A stretch of 64,000 nucleotides of DNA from Frondihabitans sp. 762G35. GTDB taxonomy: Bacteria; Actinomycetota; Actinomycetes; Actinomycetales; Microbacteriaceae. Shown piece after piece: positions 53,801 through 60,935 of the stretch (positions are counted from its first letter, which is position 1; every line of letters begins with the position of its first letter). The position numbers and the translations under genes are program-made. The notes beneath the pieces are model-generated. The model was not told where the DNA came from and did no database searches. It saw only the letters and a list, made by a program, of their open reading frames with translations. The DNA lies in contig NZ_CP014619.1 in NCBI RefSeq assembly GCF_002074055.1, forward strand, positions 124,001 to 188,000, written 5' to 3'.

Positions 53801-56627
53801 TGACGTTCACGGAGATCGTCGCGGGGGCCGACACCGTCTGGCCGTCGGTTACGGAGTACGTGAAGGAGTCGGGGCCGGAGAAGCCGGCGGCCGGGCGGTA
53901 GACGACGGAACCGCTCCTCAGGAGCGTGGTGCCGTGACCGGGGCGGCCCACCGACGCGATCGACAGGGGCGCTGCGCCGGCGTCGTTGGCGAGGAGGACG
54001 GTCCCGTCGACGACCTCGGGGGAGCCCGCCTTCGTGGCGGGGATCGTGTCGTCGACGGCCGCGGGGACGACGGTGATCGTCACGGTCCCGGGCGTGCTGG
54101 TGCCGCTCGAGTCGGTCGCCGTGTACGTGAAGGTGTCGGTGCCCGAGAAGGTCGCCGCGGGCGTGTAGTCGTAGGAGCCGTCGGGCCGGAGGTCGAGGGT
54201 GCCGTGCTGCGGTGCCGTGTCGACGTCGGCGCGGAGGCCCGAGCCCGACGAGTCGGAGAGCACGCCGTGGGCGGCGTCGACCGAGTCGGTGACGCCGGAG
54301 ACGGCCGTCGTCGCCGTGGCCGAGACCGCAGGAGTCACGGTGAGGGAGGCCGTGGCCGTCGCCGTGCCGCCCGACGCGTCGGTCACCGTGTAGTCGAACT
54401 GCGCCGGGCCGGAGTAGCCGGCGGCCGGCGCGAACGTGATCGACGAGCCGTCGGAAGCGACGGTGGCCTGGCCGTTCGCGGCCGCCGAGACGCCCGTGAT
54501 CGTGAGACCGGTGCCACGGTCGTTGCCGAGCAGGGTGGAGGCGGGGACGGTCTCCGACGTTCCGGCCGGGGTGGACGGCAGGGCGTCGGCGCCCGCGGTG
54601 GGCGTGACGCGGATCGTCTCGGTGGCGGTGCTCGTCGCACCGTTCGCATCGGTGACGGTGTACGTGAACGTGTCGAGACCGGAGGTCCCACGGGCCGGCG
54701 TGTACGTGATCGAGGAGCCGTCGGAGGAGAGCGCGACGGTGCCGGTCGAGGGGGTCCCCGTGGCGGTGACCGCGAGACCCGCGCCCTGGTCGTTGGCGAG
54801 GAGCGTCGTCGTCGTGATCGTCGCCGGCGTGTTGTACGGCGTCGACGGGAGGGTGTCCGCCACGGCCACGGGGACGACCGTGAGCGTCACGGTGCCGGTG
54901 CTCGTCTGGCCGGCGGAGTCGGTCGCCGTGTAGGTGAAGGAGTCCTGGCCGGAGAAGTGCGCCTCGGGCGTGTACGTGTACGAGCCGTCGGGGCGGAGGT
55001 CGAGGGTGCCGTGTGCGGGGTCGGAGCCGGGGGAGGCGGTCAGCTGGGAGCCGCCGTCGTTCGCGAGGACGCCGTGCTGGGCATCCTGCGTGAACGGCGC
55101 CCCGGCGGGGAGGGTCGCGACGTCGGCGTTGGCCGTCGGGCCGACGACGATCGTGACGGTGGCGGTCGCCTGCTGGCCGGAGGAGTCCTGGTCGGTGTAG
55201 GTGAACGAGTCGGTGCCGGCGAAGCCCGAGTCGGGCTGGTACGTGAACGCGCCGCTCGCCGTGTCGAGGGTCGCCGTGCCGTGCGCGGCCGAGGTCGAGG
55301 AGACGATGGCGGTGCCGGTCCCGGAGTCGTTTCCGAGCACGCCGGGAGCGGAGACCGAGAGCTGCGTGTCGGTCCTGGTGTGGAAGCTGTCGTCCCGGGC
55401 CGCGACGTGCACGGAGAGGAGGGTGTTCGTGAAGACGCAGGAGACGTCGGCGTCGTCCGGCGCGGACGACTTCGGCGGCGTGATCGACGCGATCCTGCCA
55501 CTCCCCGTCGCGACGACGCTGCCGGTCGTCTGGTTCGTGCACCGGTAGCTCGTCGCGTAGTCGGCGAAGTCGGTGGTCCCGGCGGCCTTCTCCGACACCG
55601 TGTACGTGCTGCCGCCGACGACGAGCGAGGCGCCCGCGACGGCGCTCTGCAGGCCGGTGTCGGTGCCGCTGGTGGTGGCGGTGTTGCCGTACTGGAGGCC
55701 GTCGCCCGCGACCTCGAGGGCGAACTGGTCGGTGCCGCGCCAGCGCTGGTCGACGCTCGCGCGACCGGAGATGCTGTCGGCGTAGTTGCAGGAGGCGAGG
55801 TCGGTCGGCTGCAGGCCGCCCGCGATCGCGACGGTCCCGACCTGAGTTCCGGAGCTGGGGTCGATGCGGAGGAGGTTGGTGCCGCTGGCGACGTAGAGGT
55901 AGCCGCTCGTGGAGAAGGCGATGCCGGGGCTGTTGGTGCCCGACGGGAGCGCGGTGACCTGGCTGGTCGTCAGCGCGACGTTCCCGGTCGTCGAGGGCAC
56001 GACGGTGTCGACGCGGAGGACCTGCGCGCCGGCGGCGACGTAGAGGATGCCGCTCGTAGAGAACGCGAAGTCGCCGTTGCCGGAGGCGACACCGGGGAGG
56101 TGCCCGACCTTGCCGATCGAGGCGCCGGTCGCGGGGTCGTAAGCGTAGACGGCGGGATCGGTGACCCCACCCTGAGCGAAGTAGTAGATGCCCGTCGCCG
56201 GGTTCACGGCGCCGCGGATGGTCCTCGCGGGGATGTCGATGCCGGTGATCGCCGTCACGGTGCCCGAGGCGGCGTCGTAGCGGGTGATCGACCCGGCGGT
56301 GTTCTCGGCCGTCTGGTTGACCGTGGCGTAGGCGGCCGTCCCGTTGGGGGCGAGCGCCAGAGCGTTGTTCGCCGTGTTGCCCGTGGTCGTGAAAGCGGGG
56401 AGAGCCGCCGTCGCTCCGGAGGTCGCGTCGATCGACTGGACGGTGCCGTTCGCGCCCGCGATGGCGTAGATCGTGTTCTGGTCGCAGGAGAGGTTGGCTG
56501 CGGCGCGAGCCGGGCTGACACCGCTGCCCTCCGTCATGCCGAGGGCGGCGAGGAGGACGACGGTCGCGACGGCGACCGGCTTGAGGGCCCTCCGGGGCAG
56601 GGAGAGGCGGGCGGCGTGTTCGGGCAT
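50859..56627 (-). CDS. Giant cell-wall-anchored repeat protein (Ig/cadherin-like repeats, LAxTG anchor)
   Basis: A 1922-residue surface protein. A signal peptide (residues 1-43, ending SPARAAA) is followed by a DUF6923-like beta-propeller-type domain (about 45-285), a small Cys-containing domain (about 290-410) and about 16 tandem Ig/cadherin-like units of 75-95 residues, recognised by the recurring GFSGTDSFTYTVTD core. The C terminus has LAFTG, a hydrophobic helix and a basic tail, an actinobacterial sortase-E-type signal. It probably works in adhesion or aggregation. The repeats alternate between units ending TATDSSG and units with NDRGTGL. Start: ATG 56627. Confidence 0.9.
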   Translation of the reverse strand: MPEHAARLSLPRRALKPVAVATVVLLAALGMTEGSGVSPARAAANLSCDQNTIYAIAGANGTVQSIDATSGATAALPAFTTTGNTANNALALAPNGTAAYATVNQTAENTAGSITRYDAASGTVTAITGIDIPARTIRGAVNPATGIYYFAQGGVTDPAVYAYDPATGASIGKVGHLPGVASGNGDFAFSTSGILYVAAGAQVLRVDTVVPSTTGNVALTTSQVTALPSGTNSPGIAFSTSGYLYVASGTNLLRIDPSSGTQVGTVAIAGGLQPTDLASCNYADSISGRASVDQRWRGTDQFALEVAGDGLQYGNTATTSGTDTGLQSAVAGASLVVGGSTYTVSEKAAGTTDFADYATSYRCTNQTTGSVVATGSGRIASITPPKSSAPDDADVSCVFTNTLLSVHVAARDDSFHTRTDTQLSVSAPGVLGNDSGTGTAIVSSTSAAHGTATLDTASGAFTYQPDSGFAGTDSFTYTDQDSSGQQATATVTIVVGPTANADVATLPAGAPFTQDAQHGVLANDGGSQLTASPGSDPAHGTLDLRPDGSYTYTPEAHFSGQDSFTYTATDSAGQTSTGTVTLTVVPVAVADTLPSTPYNTPATITTTTLLANDQGAGLAVTATGTPSTGTVALSSDGSSITYTPARGTSGLDTFTYTVTDANGATSTATETIRVTPTAGADALPSTPAGTSETVPASTLLGNDRGTGLTITGVSAAANGQATVASDGSSITFAPAAGYSGPAQFDYTVTDASGGTATATASLTVTPAVSATATTAVSGVTDSVDAAHGVLSDSSGSGLRADVDTAPQHGTLDLRPDGSYDYTPAATFSGTDTFTYTATDSSGTSTPGTVTITVVPAAVDDTIPATKAGSPEVVDGTVLLANDAGAAPLSIASVGRPGHGTTLLRSGSVVYRPAAGFSGPDSFTYSVTDGQTVSAPATISVNVTPVAVDDTVPGTTAGAAERLDPSVFVANDRGTDLRVTSVGSASMGSATLNGDGSVTYASTPGFSGTHRFDYTVTDGSGQQATAVATITVAPAAGPIAIQAIAGVVDHVDAAHGLLSNASGSDLTATAEQPANGTVTVSFGGAFDYAPATGFSGTDSFAYTVTDGSGTSTTSTVTVTVAPKANPDVVSASSGTTLAIPAATLLGNDRGTALVISSVTQPEGGTVTLAGDGGLAFAIAPTFSGDTTFTYVVQDTSGGTSTTTVTVHVAPVAAADTGSTTVGTALSVPVSSGLLRNDAGSDLAAALATSPAHGSATVARDGSYAYTPAAGFSGTDTFGYTATDSSGSVAAGSVTIHVAPLAVSDTLTTVAGVTLHRDAPGVLGNDRGTGLTVTAVGSGAPGTAVTTPKGGSLVIATDGTVDYVPAAGFSGTDTVSYAIADGAGAPATATVAITVTPRAVDDSLTTPANTALDIPVATLTGNDRGTGLTVAPASGTGRAAPAHGRVDRSSTGDLAYTPDAGFSGTDTFSYTVVDADGQAATATVRVLVGNLAAPYATKTAAGSPLDVTAANGLLSQSSGTGQVARLDAAPAHGTVTVDPDGSYAYTPTAGFSGADSFTYTATDSSGQVRTGTVTIVVTPRATADTERTTAGHRIVVGAPGLLGNDSGTGLIVTAATVPTAGGTADVSGAGVLTYTPAAGFSGVETFDYTVRDSDGQDATTTVTVRVTPVAAPDSGRTTAGRALVVGAASGLLADDSGSGLTAALRARPAHGTVTVNRDGSYRYVPREGFSGVDSFTYTATDASGQITVATATITVQAGAAAADDSVTAAPNEVATVRILANDRVTPGARFEQATVRLIDPRTGASVESFALPGKGTFAARAGSVTFTPEHNFHGTASIGYRVTDTDAVTVRALVTVIYPSVVAAIVASAAAPVIGALAFTGSTGTGAILLGGALILLVGLGLVLMHLTRQRAERHAPGPRRTGA

Positions 56628-56812
56628 GGCGGGGATCCTCGGGTGGCGGGGCAGAGCGCGGCGGGGTGGACCGCTTCAGCCCGTCTCCGGAGGGGATCGC
56701 AGGAGCGACGGGGCCGATGACGCAATCCTCCGGGTCGCCCGCGCTCGGCGGGAGTCCCTAAACCGAGTGCCCCCTGAACGGGACGTCGCCCCGCTGCGCC
56801 CGTCGGCCGCCG

Positions 56813-57043
56813 TCAGTCGCCGCGCTCCTCATCCGGATACCGCTCCTCCGACGGGTCGTAACCGGCGCCGCGACCGACCTCCTCGTCGGCGGTCGGGGTG
56901 TGCTTCTCCCCGGAGACGCCGCCCGCGTTCACGGCGACGTAGTCGCGCTCGCCCGAGGTGGCCCCACCGAGGGGCTCGGTCTCGTCGCCGGGCAGGGCGG
57001 CCGCGGCCACCGCGTCCTCGGTGCTGTCGCTCTTGTCGGTCAC
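56813..57043 (-). CDS. Small acidic hypothetical protein
   Basis: A 76-residue Glu/Asp/Gly-rich protein, probably disordered, with no membrane segment or cysteine. The GTG start at 57043 is preceded by GGAAGGATC-like purines on the minus strand. It lies 186 bases upstream of the giant surface protein on the same strand. No family is recognised. Confidence 0.5.
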   Translation of the reverse strand: MTDKSDSTEDAVAAAALPGDETEPLGGATSGERDYVAVNAGGVSGEKHTPTADEEVGRGAGYDPSEERYPDEERGD

Positions 57044-57186
57044 GGGGGATCCTTCCGATCGGGAGACTCCGACGGTAGGCGCTCATCGGGGGACACGCAC
57101 GGGCTATCACGCGCGTCTCTCTGTGACAATCCCCTGGGATTCCCAAGGAAAGAGGGGCATGATCATCGTGGGAAGGGGAATTGACG

Positions 57187-57423
57187 ATGGGGTACAGTCC
57201 GCAGGTCGCCGCGCTCATCCAGGAGCGCCTCGACATCATGAAAGTCCTCGACGATCGCGTCGAGCTGTCCTTCCTCGAACGCGCCCGGTTCCGCATGGAG
57301 CTGCTCAGCGTTCTCGACTGCTACAACAGCGGCCGTCTCGACGCCGCCTCCGCGCACGGCTCGCTCGTCGCCCTGCGCGTGCGGATCCTCGAGACGGTCG
57401 ACCAGAGCTCCTACGCTTCCTGA
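57187..57423 (+). CDS. Small helical hypothetical protein
   Basis: A 78-residue helical protein beginning MGYSPQVAALIQERLD, with one cysteine and no membrane segment. The ATG at 57187 is preferred over an upstream TTG because GGGAAGGGGA precedes it at proper spacing. I recognise no family. It is followed by the putative small RNA and its terminator. Confidence 0.6.
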   Translation: MGYSPQVAALIQERLDIMKVLDDRVELSFLERARFRMELLSVLDCYNSGRLDAASAHGSLVALRVRILETVDQSSYAS

Positions 57424-57440
57424 TCGTTTCGCCCCTCACG

Positions 57441-57574
57441 TTGTGACGCACGGGCTGGGCCGATAGCGTTAAGAGGCCTCGGATGCGGTTCAGGTATCCG
57501 CAGGTGGTAGGGACGCCATTCGGGTGCGTTCCCACCGCGGGGCCCGCTCATTCGGGTGAGCGGGCCCCGCTTTC
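57441..57574 (+). ncRNA. Candidate structured small RNA (about 100 nt)
   Basis: A promoter-like TTGTGA (57441-57446), 17-base spacer and TAGCGT (57464-57469) precede about 100 bases without a coding frame. The transcript would hold a small stem (GCGGTT/ATCCGC region), a second stem built on GGGACGC and GCGTTCC (about 57507-57533), and end at the strong terminator at 57537-57574. It does not match 6S, SRP or 6C RNA as far as I can see. It could equally be only the 3' leader of the upstream gene. Confidence 0.3.
57537..57574. terminator. Strong terminator between convergent genes
   Basis: GCGGGGCCCGCTCA (57537-57550) pairs perfectly with TGAGCGGGCCCCGC (57557-57570) around TTCGGG, followed by TTTCT on the plus strand. 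Confidence 0.85.
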
Positions 57575-57599
57575 TCGTCTCCCGTCCGTGCTCGCGACG

Positions 57600-58175
57600 T
57601 CAGGGCGCAGGAGCCGCGGCCCGGTCCAACCCGGAGGCCAGCGCCCGCACGAACCACTCGAAGCTCGCGTCGACGTCCGTCGGAAGACCGAAGCCCCCGG
57701 ACGCCTCCAGGCTGACGAAGCCGTGCAGCGCCGACCGGAAGGCGCGTGTCGCGTGCACGGCGTCGTCACCCTCGAGGCCGTAGGCGCGGAGCACGTCGAA
57801 CACGACACGGGCGGCGGAGTCCGCCGCAGCCGTCTCGGCGGTGTCGCCGTCGCGCGGGGCCCGCACGGTCGCGGCGTAGCGGCCGGGGTGCTGCCGGGCC
57901 CACCCGCGGACGGCGTGCGCGAGGGCGAGGAGGGCGTCGTCTCCTGCGCGCCCGACGGTCGCCGCGGCCATCTCGGCCGCCAGCTCCGTCTTCGCGCGCT
58001 CGCCGACCGCGACGCGGAGCCCCTCCAGGCTCTCGATGTGCTTGTAGAGACTCGGCATGCGGACCCCGAGCCGCTCGGCCACGGCCGCCAGGGTGACCCG
58101 CTCGAGGCCGACCTCGTCGGCGACGACCTCGGCCTCCTCGGCGATCCGGTCGCGGGTGAGACCGGCCCTAGGCAC
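57600..58175 (-). CDS. TetR-family regulator with WHG-type ligand domain
   Basis: A 191-residue repressor. The helix-turn-helix at residues about 25-50 reads VTLAAVAERLGVRMPSLYKHIESLEGLR; the C-terminal part has the WHG-like pattern (SALHGFVSLEASGGFG) of the TetR_C_33 group. It overlaps the upstream alpha/beta hydrolase gene by eight bases, so the two are one operon, and a palindrome in their promoter is its likely operator. Confidence 0.85.
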   Translation of the reverse strand: MPRAGLTRDRIAEEAEVVADEVGLERVTLAAVAERLGVRMPSLYKHIESLEGLRVAVGERAKTELAAEMAAATVGRAGDDALLALAHAVRGWARQHPGRYAATVRAPRDGDTAETAAADSAARVVFDVLRAYGLEGDDAVHATRAFRSALHGFVSLEASGGFGLPTDVDASFEWFVRALASGLDRAAAPAP

Positions 58176-59007
58176 GGTCCTCGCCCCGGTCGAGAGCGCG
58201 CAGGAACCCGAGGGTCGCCTCCGCGGACACCGTCGGCTGCTGGAACTGCGGGTAGTGCCCCGCGTCGTCGACCAGCACGACCGCAGCGCCCGAGCGCTCC
58301 GCGATCCAGGCGGCCTCGGCGGCAGGATCCGGGAAGTCCGGGTCGAGGGCCCCCATCAGCACGAGGGCGGGCACCCCGATCGTCGGCAGCAGTCGCTCCG
58401 CCTCGGCGTGACTCGTGCGCGCCGTGAGTGAGAAGGCCCGCCCGCGGCCGGGACGCCGGAACGACGCCCTGATCTCGGCGAGGTGCTCGCCGAAGCCCTC
58501 GGGGCGGTGGCCCGCGTGGAGCGTCGGGAGGTAGCGGCCCCAGACCGGACCGGCCCAGAGCGGAGCGGTGATGACGCGGAACGCCAGGCGCGCGACGGCG
58601 TTCACGGCAGGGTCGCGCACGAAGGGGCCGACGAGCACGAGGCCGCGGACGAGGTCGGGCCGCCGGGCAGCGACGAGGACTGCGGCTCCTGCGCTCATCG
58701 AGTTGCCGACGAGGACCGCCTTCTCTCCGGTGCCCCGGAGGAGGTGGTCGAGAAGGGCTACGAGATCGGTCGCCGTCGCCTCGTCGCCGTATGTCGAGAA
58801 CGAGGCGTCGCTGTCGCCGTGGCCACGGAGGTCGAGGTCGGCGACGCGGTACCCGGCGGCCACGAGGAGCGACGAGTACTCGCGGAAGGAGGACCGCAGG
58901 TCGCCCATTCCGGGCGACGTGACCACGAGGGGCCCCTCGCCGCGGAGATCGTAGGCGAGGCGCCCCTCGGGGCGGTCGAGATGGTGCGTTCCGGTGGTGG
59001 CGATCAT
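58168..59007 (-). CDS. Alpha/beta-hydrolase
   Basis: A 279-residue serine hydrolase. The nucleophile elbow is LVGNSMSAGAAVL (Ser near residue 103), oxyanion region SPGMGDLRSS, and the catalytic His is in DDAGHYPQFQQP. The substrate is unknown; such enzymes range from esterases to haloalkane dehalogenase-like members. It is first of a two-gene operon with the TetR regulator, which may sense its substrate. Confidence 0.83.
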   Translation of the reverse strand: MIATTGTHHLDRPEGRLAYDLRGEGPLVVTSPGMGDLRSSFREYSSLLVAAGYRVADLDLRGHGDSDASFSTYGDEATATDLVALLDHLLRGTGEKAVLVGNSMSAGAAVLVAARRPDLVRGLVLVGPFVRDPAVNAVARLAFRVITAPLWAGPVWGRYLPTLHAGHRPEGFGEHLAEIRASFRRPGRGRAFSLTARTSHAEAERLLPTIGVPALVLMGALDPDFPDPAAEAAWIAERSGAAVVLVDDAGHYPQFQQPTVSAEATLGFLRALDRGEDRA

Positions 59008-59037
59008 GGCTGCTCCTCGGGTTGACGACGTGAAGCT

Positions 59038-59066
59038 ATTGTGACTAGCCGATTGGCTAGTGTCAA
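59038..59066 (-). promoter_or_regulatory. Promoter with embedded TetR-type operator
   Basis: On the minus strand TTGACA (59066-59061), a 17-base spacer and CACAAT (59043-59038). The spacer is filled by the perfect palindrome ACTAGCC-GATT-GGCTAGT (59044-59061 on the plus strand), so repressor binding would block polymerase. Confidence 0.75.
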
Positions 59067-59088
59067 TAGCTTTCCGAGGAGAGCCCCG

Positions 59089-60039
59089 TCAGTAGCGGGC
59101 GCCGACCACCTTGTCGCCGAGCGCGTCGAGCTCCGCGAGTGACTCGGCATCGAGGCGGACGTCGAGCGCGGCGACGTTCTGCTCCAGCCACTTCACGCGC
59201 TTCGTGCCGGGGATGGGAGCGACGGGGATCCCGAGACGCTCGCTCTGGGCGCTGACCCAGGCGAGGGCGACCTGCGCCGGCTCGGCGGAGACGCGCTCGG
59301 CGACCCGGCGGACGGCGTCGACGATGGCCTGGTTGGCCTCCGCCGCCTCGCCGACGAAGCGCGGGCTGCGCTTGCGGAAGTCCTTGTCGCCGAACGACTC
59401 GGGCGTCACCGTGCCGGTCAGGAAGCCCCGCCCGAGCGGCGAGTAGGGCACGAGGCCCGTGCCGAGCTCCTTCATGACGGGAGCGAGCTCCTCCGGGTCG
59501 CGGGTCCAGAGCGAGTACTCGCTCTGGACGGCGGCGATCGGGTGGACGGCGCTGGCTCGGCGGAGGAGCGACTCGTCGACCTCGCTGAGACCGAGGTAGC
59601 GGACCTTGCCCTCCTGGACGAGCTCGGCCATCGCTCCGACGGTCTCCTCGATCTCGGCCGTCGTGGCGGGGCGGTGCAGGTAGTAGAGGTCGATCGTGTC
59701 GATGCCGAGGCGAAGGAGCGACGACTCCGCCTGCTGCTTGACGTAGTTGCGCTCGCCACGGATGACGCGGTTCCCGTCGCCCGCGGTGCGGTCGATGCCG
59801 AACTTGGTGGCGAGCTGGACGCGGTCGCGTCGGTCGTGGATGGCACGCCCGACGAGGACCTCGTTGTGGCCGTCGCCGTAGACGTTGGCGGTGTCGAGGA
59901 ACGTCACGCCGAGGTCGATGGCGCGGTGGATGGTGCGGATGGATTCGTCCCAGTCGCCCTGGCCGTACCACTCGCTCATGCCCATGCAGCCGAGGCCCTG
60001 GGCCGAGACGGTGAGTCCTCCGAGATTTACAGTGTTCAT
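59089..60039 (-). CDS. Aldo/keto reductase
   Basis: A 316-residue NADPH-dependent TIM-barrel oxidoreductase. The tetrad is visible: Asp in FLDTANVYG with its Tyr, Lys in LATKFG and His in YYLHRP; PYSPLGRGFLTG and IPIPGTKR-like VAPIPGTKRV near the C terminus bind NADPH. The physiological carbonyl is unknown. TAGCCT (complement of 60047-60052) lies seven bases before the ATG (leaderless pattern). Confidence 0.92.
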   Translation of the reverse strand: MNTVNLGGLTVSAQGLGCMGMSEWYGQGDWDESIRTIHRAIDLGVTFLDTANVYGDGHNEVLVGRAIHDRRDRVQLATKFGIDRTAGDGNRVIRGERNYVKQQAESSLLRLGIDTIDLYYLHRPATTAEIEETVGAMAELVQEGKVRYLGLSEVDESLLRRASAVHPIAAVQSEYSLWTRDPEELAPVMKELGTGLVPYSPLGRGFLTGTVTPESFGDKDFRKRSPRFVGEAAEANQAIVDAVRRVAERVSAEPAQVALAWVSAQSERLGIPVAPIPGTKRVKWLEQNVAALDVRLDAESLAELDALGDKVVGARY

Positions 60040-60074
60040 GCCGGCGAGGCTACGCCGGGCCCGCCGGTCGGCGT

Positions 60075-60935
60075 TCAGCGATCTCCGGCCCGGTCGGCGA
60101 GGAACGGCAGGATCAGGGCGGCCACCTCGTCGGCCCGCTCCAGGTGCGGCATGTGGCCTGTCTCCGCGAAGAGGTGGGTCGTGGCGTCCGGCAGGAGCCG
60201 CTGCGCTTCGCGCAGGTGCTCCGCCGGCAGGATCAGGTCGCGATCGCCCCAGAGGACGAGCACGGGTGTGCGCGACGCGGCGACGGCCGAGGTGAGGCGG
60301 GCCCGCCAGGCGGGACGGATGCCGCGGATCGTCCCGAGGTCGTGCGCCACCTCGCGGAAGGCGCGCATCGCCCCGCGGCGGGAGCCGCGCCGGAGGCTCC
60401 GCGCGATGCGCTCCTCCGAGACGAACGACCGGTCGCGGAACAGCGCCCGCTCGGTCTGCCGGGCGGTCTTCTCGCTCGGGCGCAGCAGCACGCGGCCCAC
60501 CACCGGCACCGCGATCGCCCGGAGCGCGCTCGTGACCGTGGACCCGAATCCTGCGCTGTTGATCAGCACGAGGTGGCGGACGCGACCCGGGTCGCGGACG
60601 GCGAGCGCCATGGCGACGGCGCCGCCGAGCGAGTTGCCGACGACGTCGACGCTGTCGATGCCGAGGGCGTCGAGGAAGGCGGAGCAGAACGCGGCGAGGG
60701 AGTCGAGCGTGTGCGTGCGCGGGAGGGGGTCGGAGTCACCGAACCCGGCGAGGTCGAGGCTGATGACGCGGTGCTCGGACGAGAGGAGCCGGTGCTGGTC
60801 GTCCCAGTCGTGGAGGCTGCGCCCGATGCCGTGCAGCAGGAGGACGGGGCTGCCGGATCCGGTCTCCCGGTAGTTGGCGCGTCGGCCCCCGACCGTCGCG
60901 GTCGCCTCGGTCGGCAGCGGTGCCGGGGCGGTCAC
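60075..60935 (-). CDS. Alpha/beta-hydrolase partner of the Baeyer-Villiger monooxygenase
   Basis: A 286-residue hydrolase: LLLHGIGRSLHDW (oxyanion His-Gly), DVVGNSLGGAVAM (nucleophile Ser near residue 98), WGDRDLILP (Asp) and ETGHMPHLE (His). The GTG at 60935 overlaps the monooxygenase stop by four bases, so both are made together; an esterase acting on the ester formed by that enzyme is the natural reading. Confidence 0.87.
   Translation of the reverse strand: MTAPAPLPTEATATVGGRRANYRETGSGSPVLLLHGIGRSLHDWDDQHRLLSSEHRVISLDLAGFGDSDPLPRTHTLDSLAAFCSAFLDALGIDSVDVVGNSLGGAVAMALAVRDPGRVRHLVLINSAGFGSTVTSALRAIAVPVVGRVLLRPSEKTARQTERALFRDRSFVSEERIARSLRRGSRRGAMRAFREVAHDLGTIRGIRPAWRARLTSAVAASRTPVLVLWGDRDLILPAEHLREAQRLLPDATTHLFAETGHMPHLERADEVAALILPFLADRAGDR

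Noticed and set aside
50889-56720. Plus-strand open frame of 1943 codons opposite the giant surface protein
   Set aside because: High G+C at third positions removes stops on the opposite strand; the translation has no domains and mirrors the repeats of the real gene.
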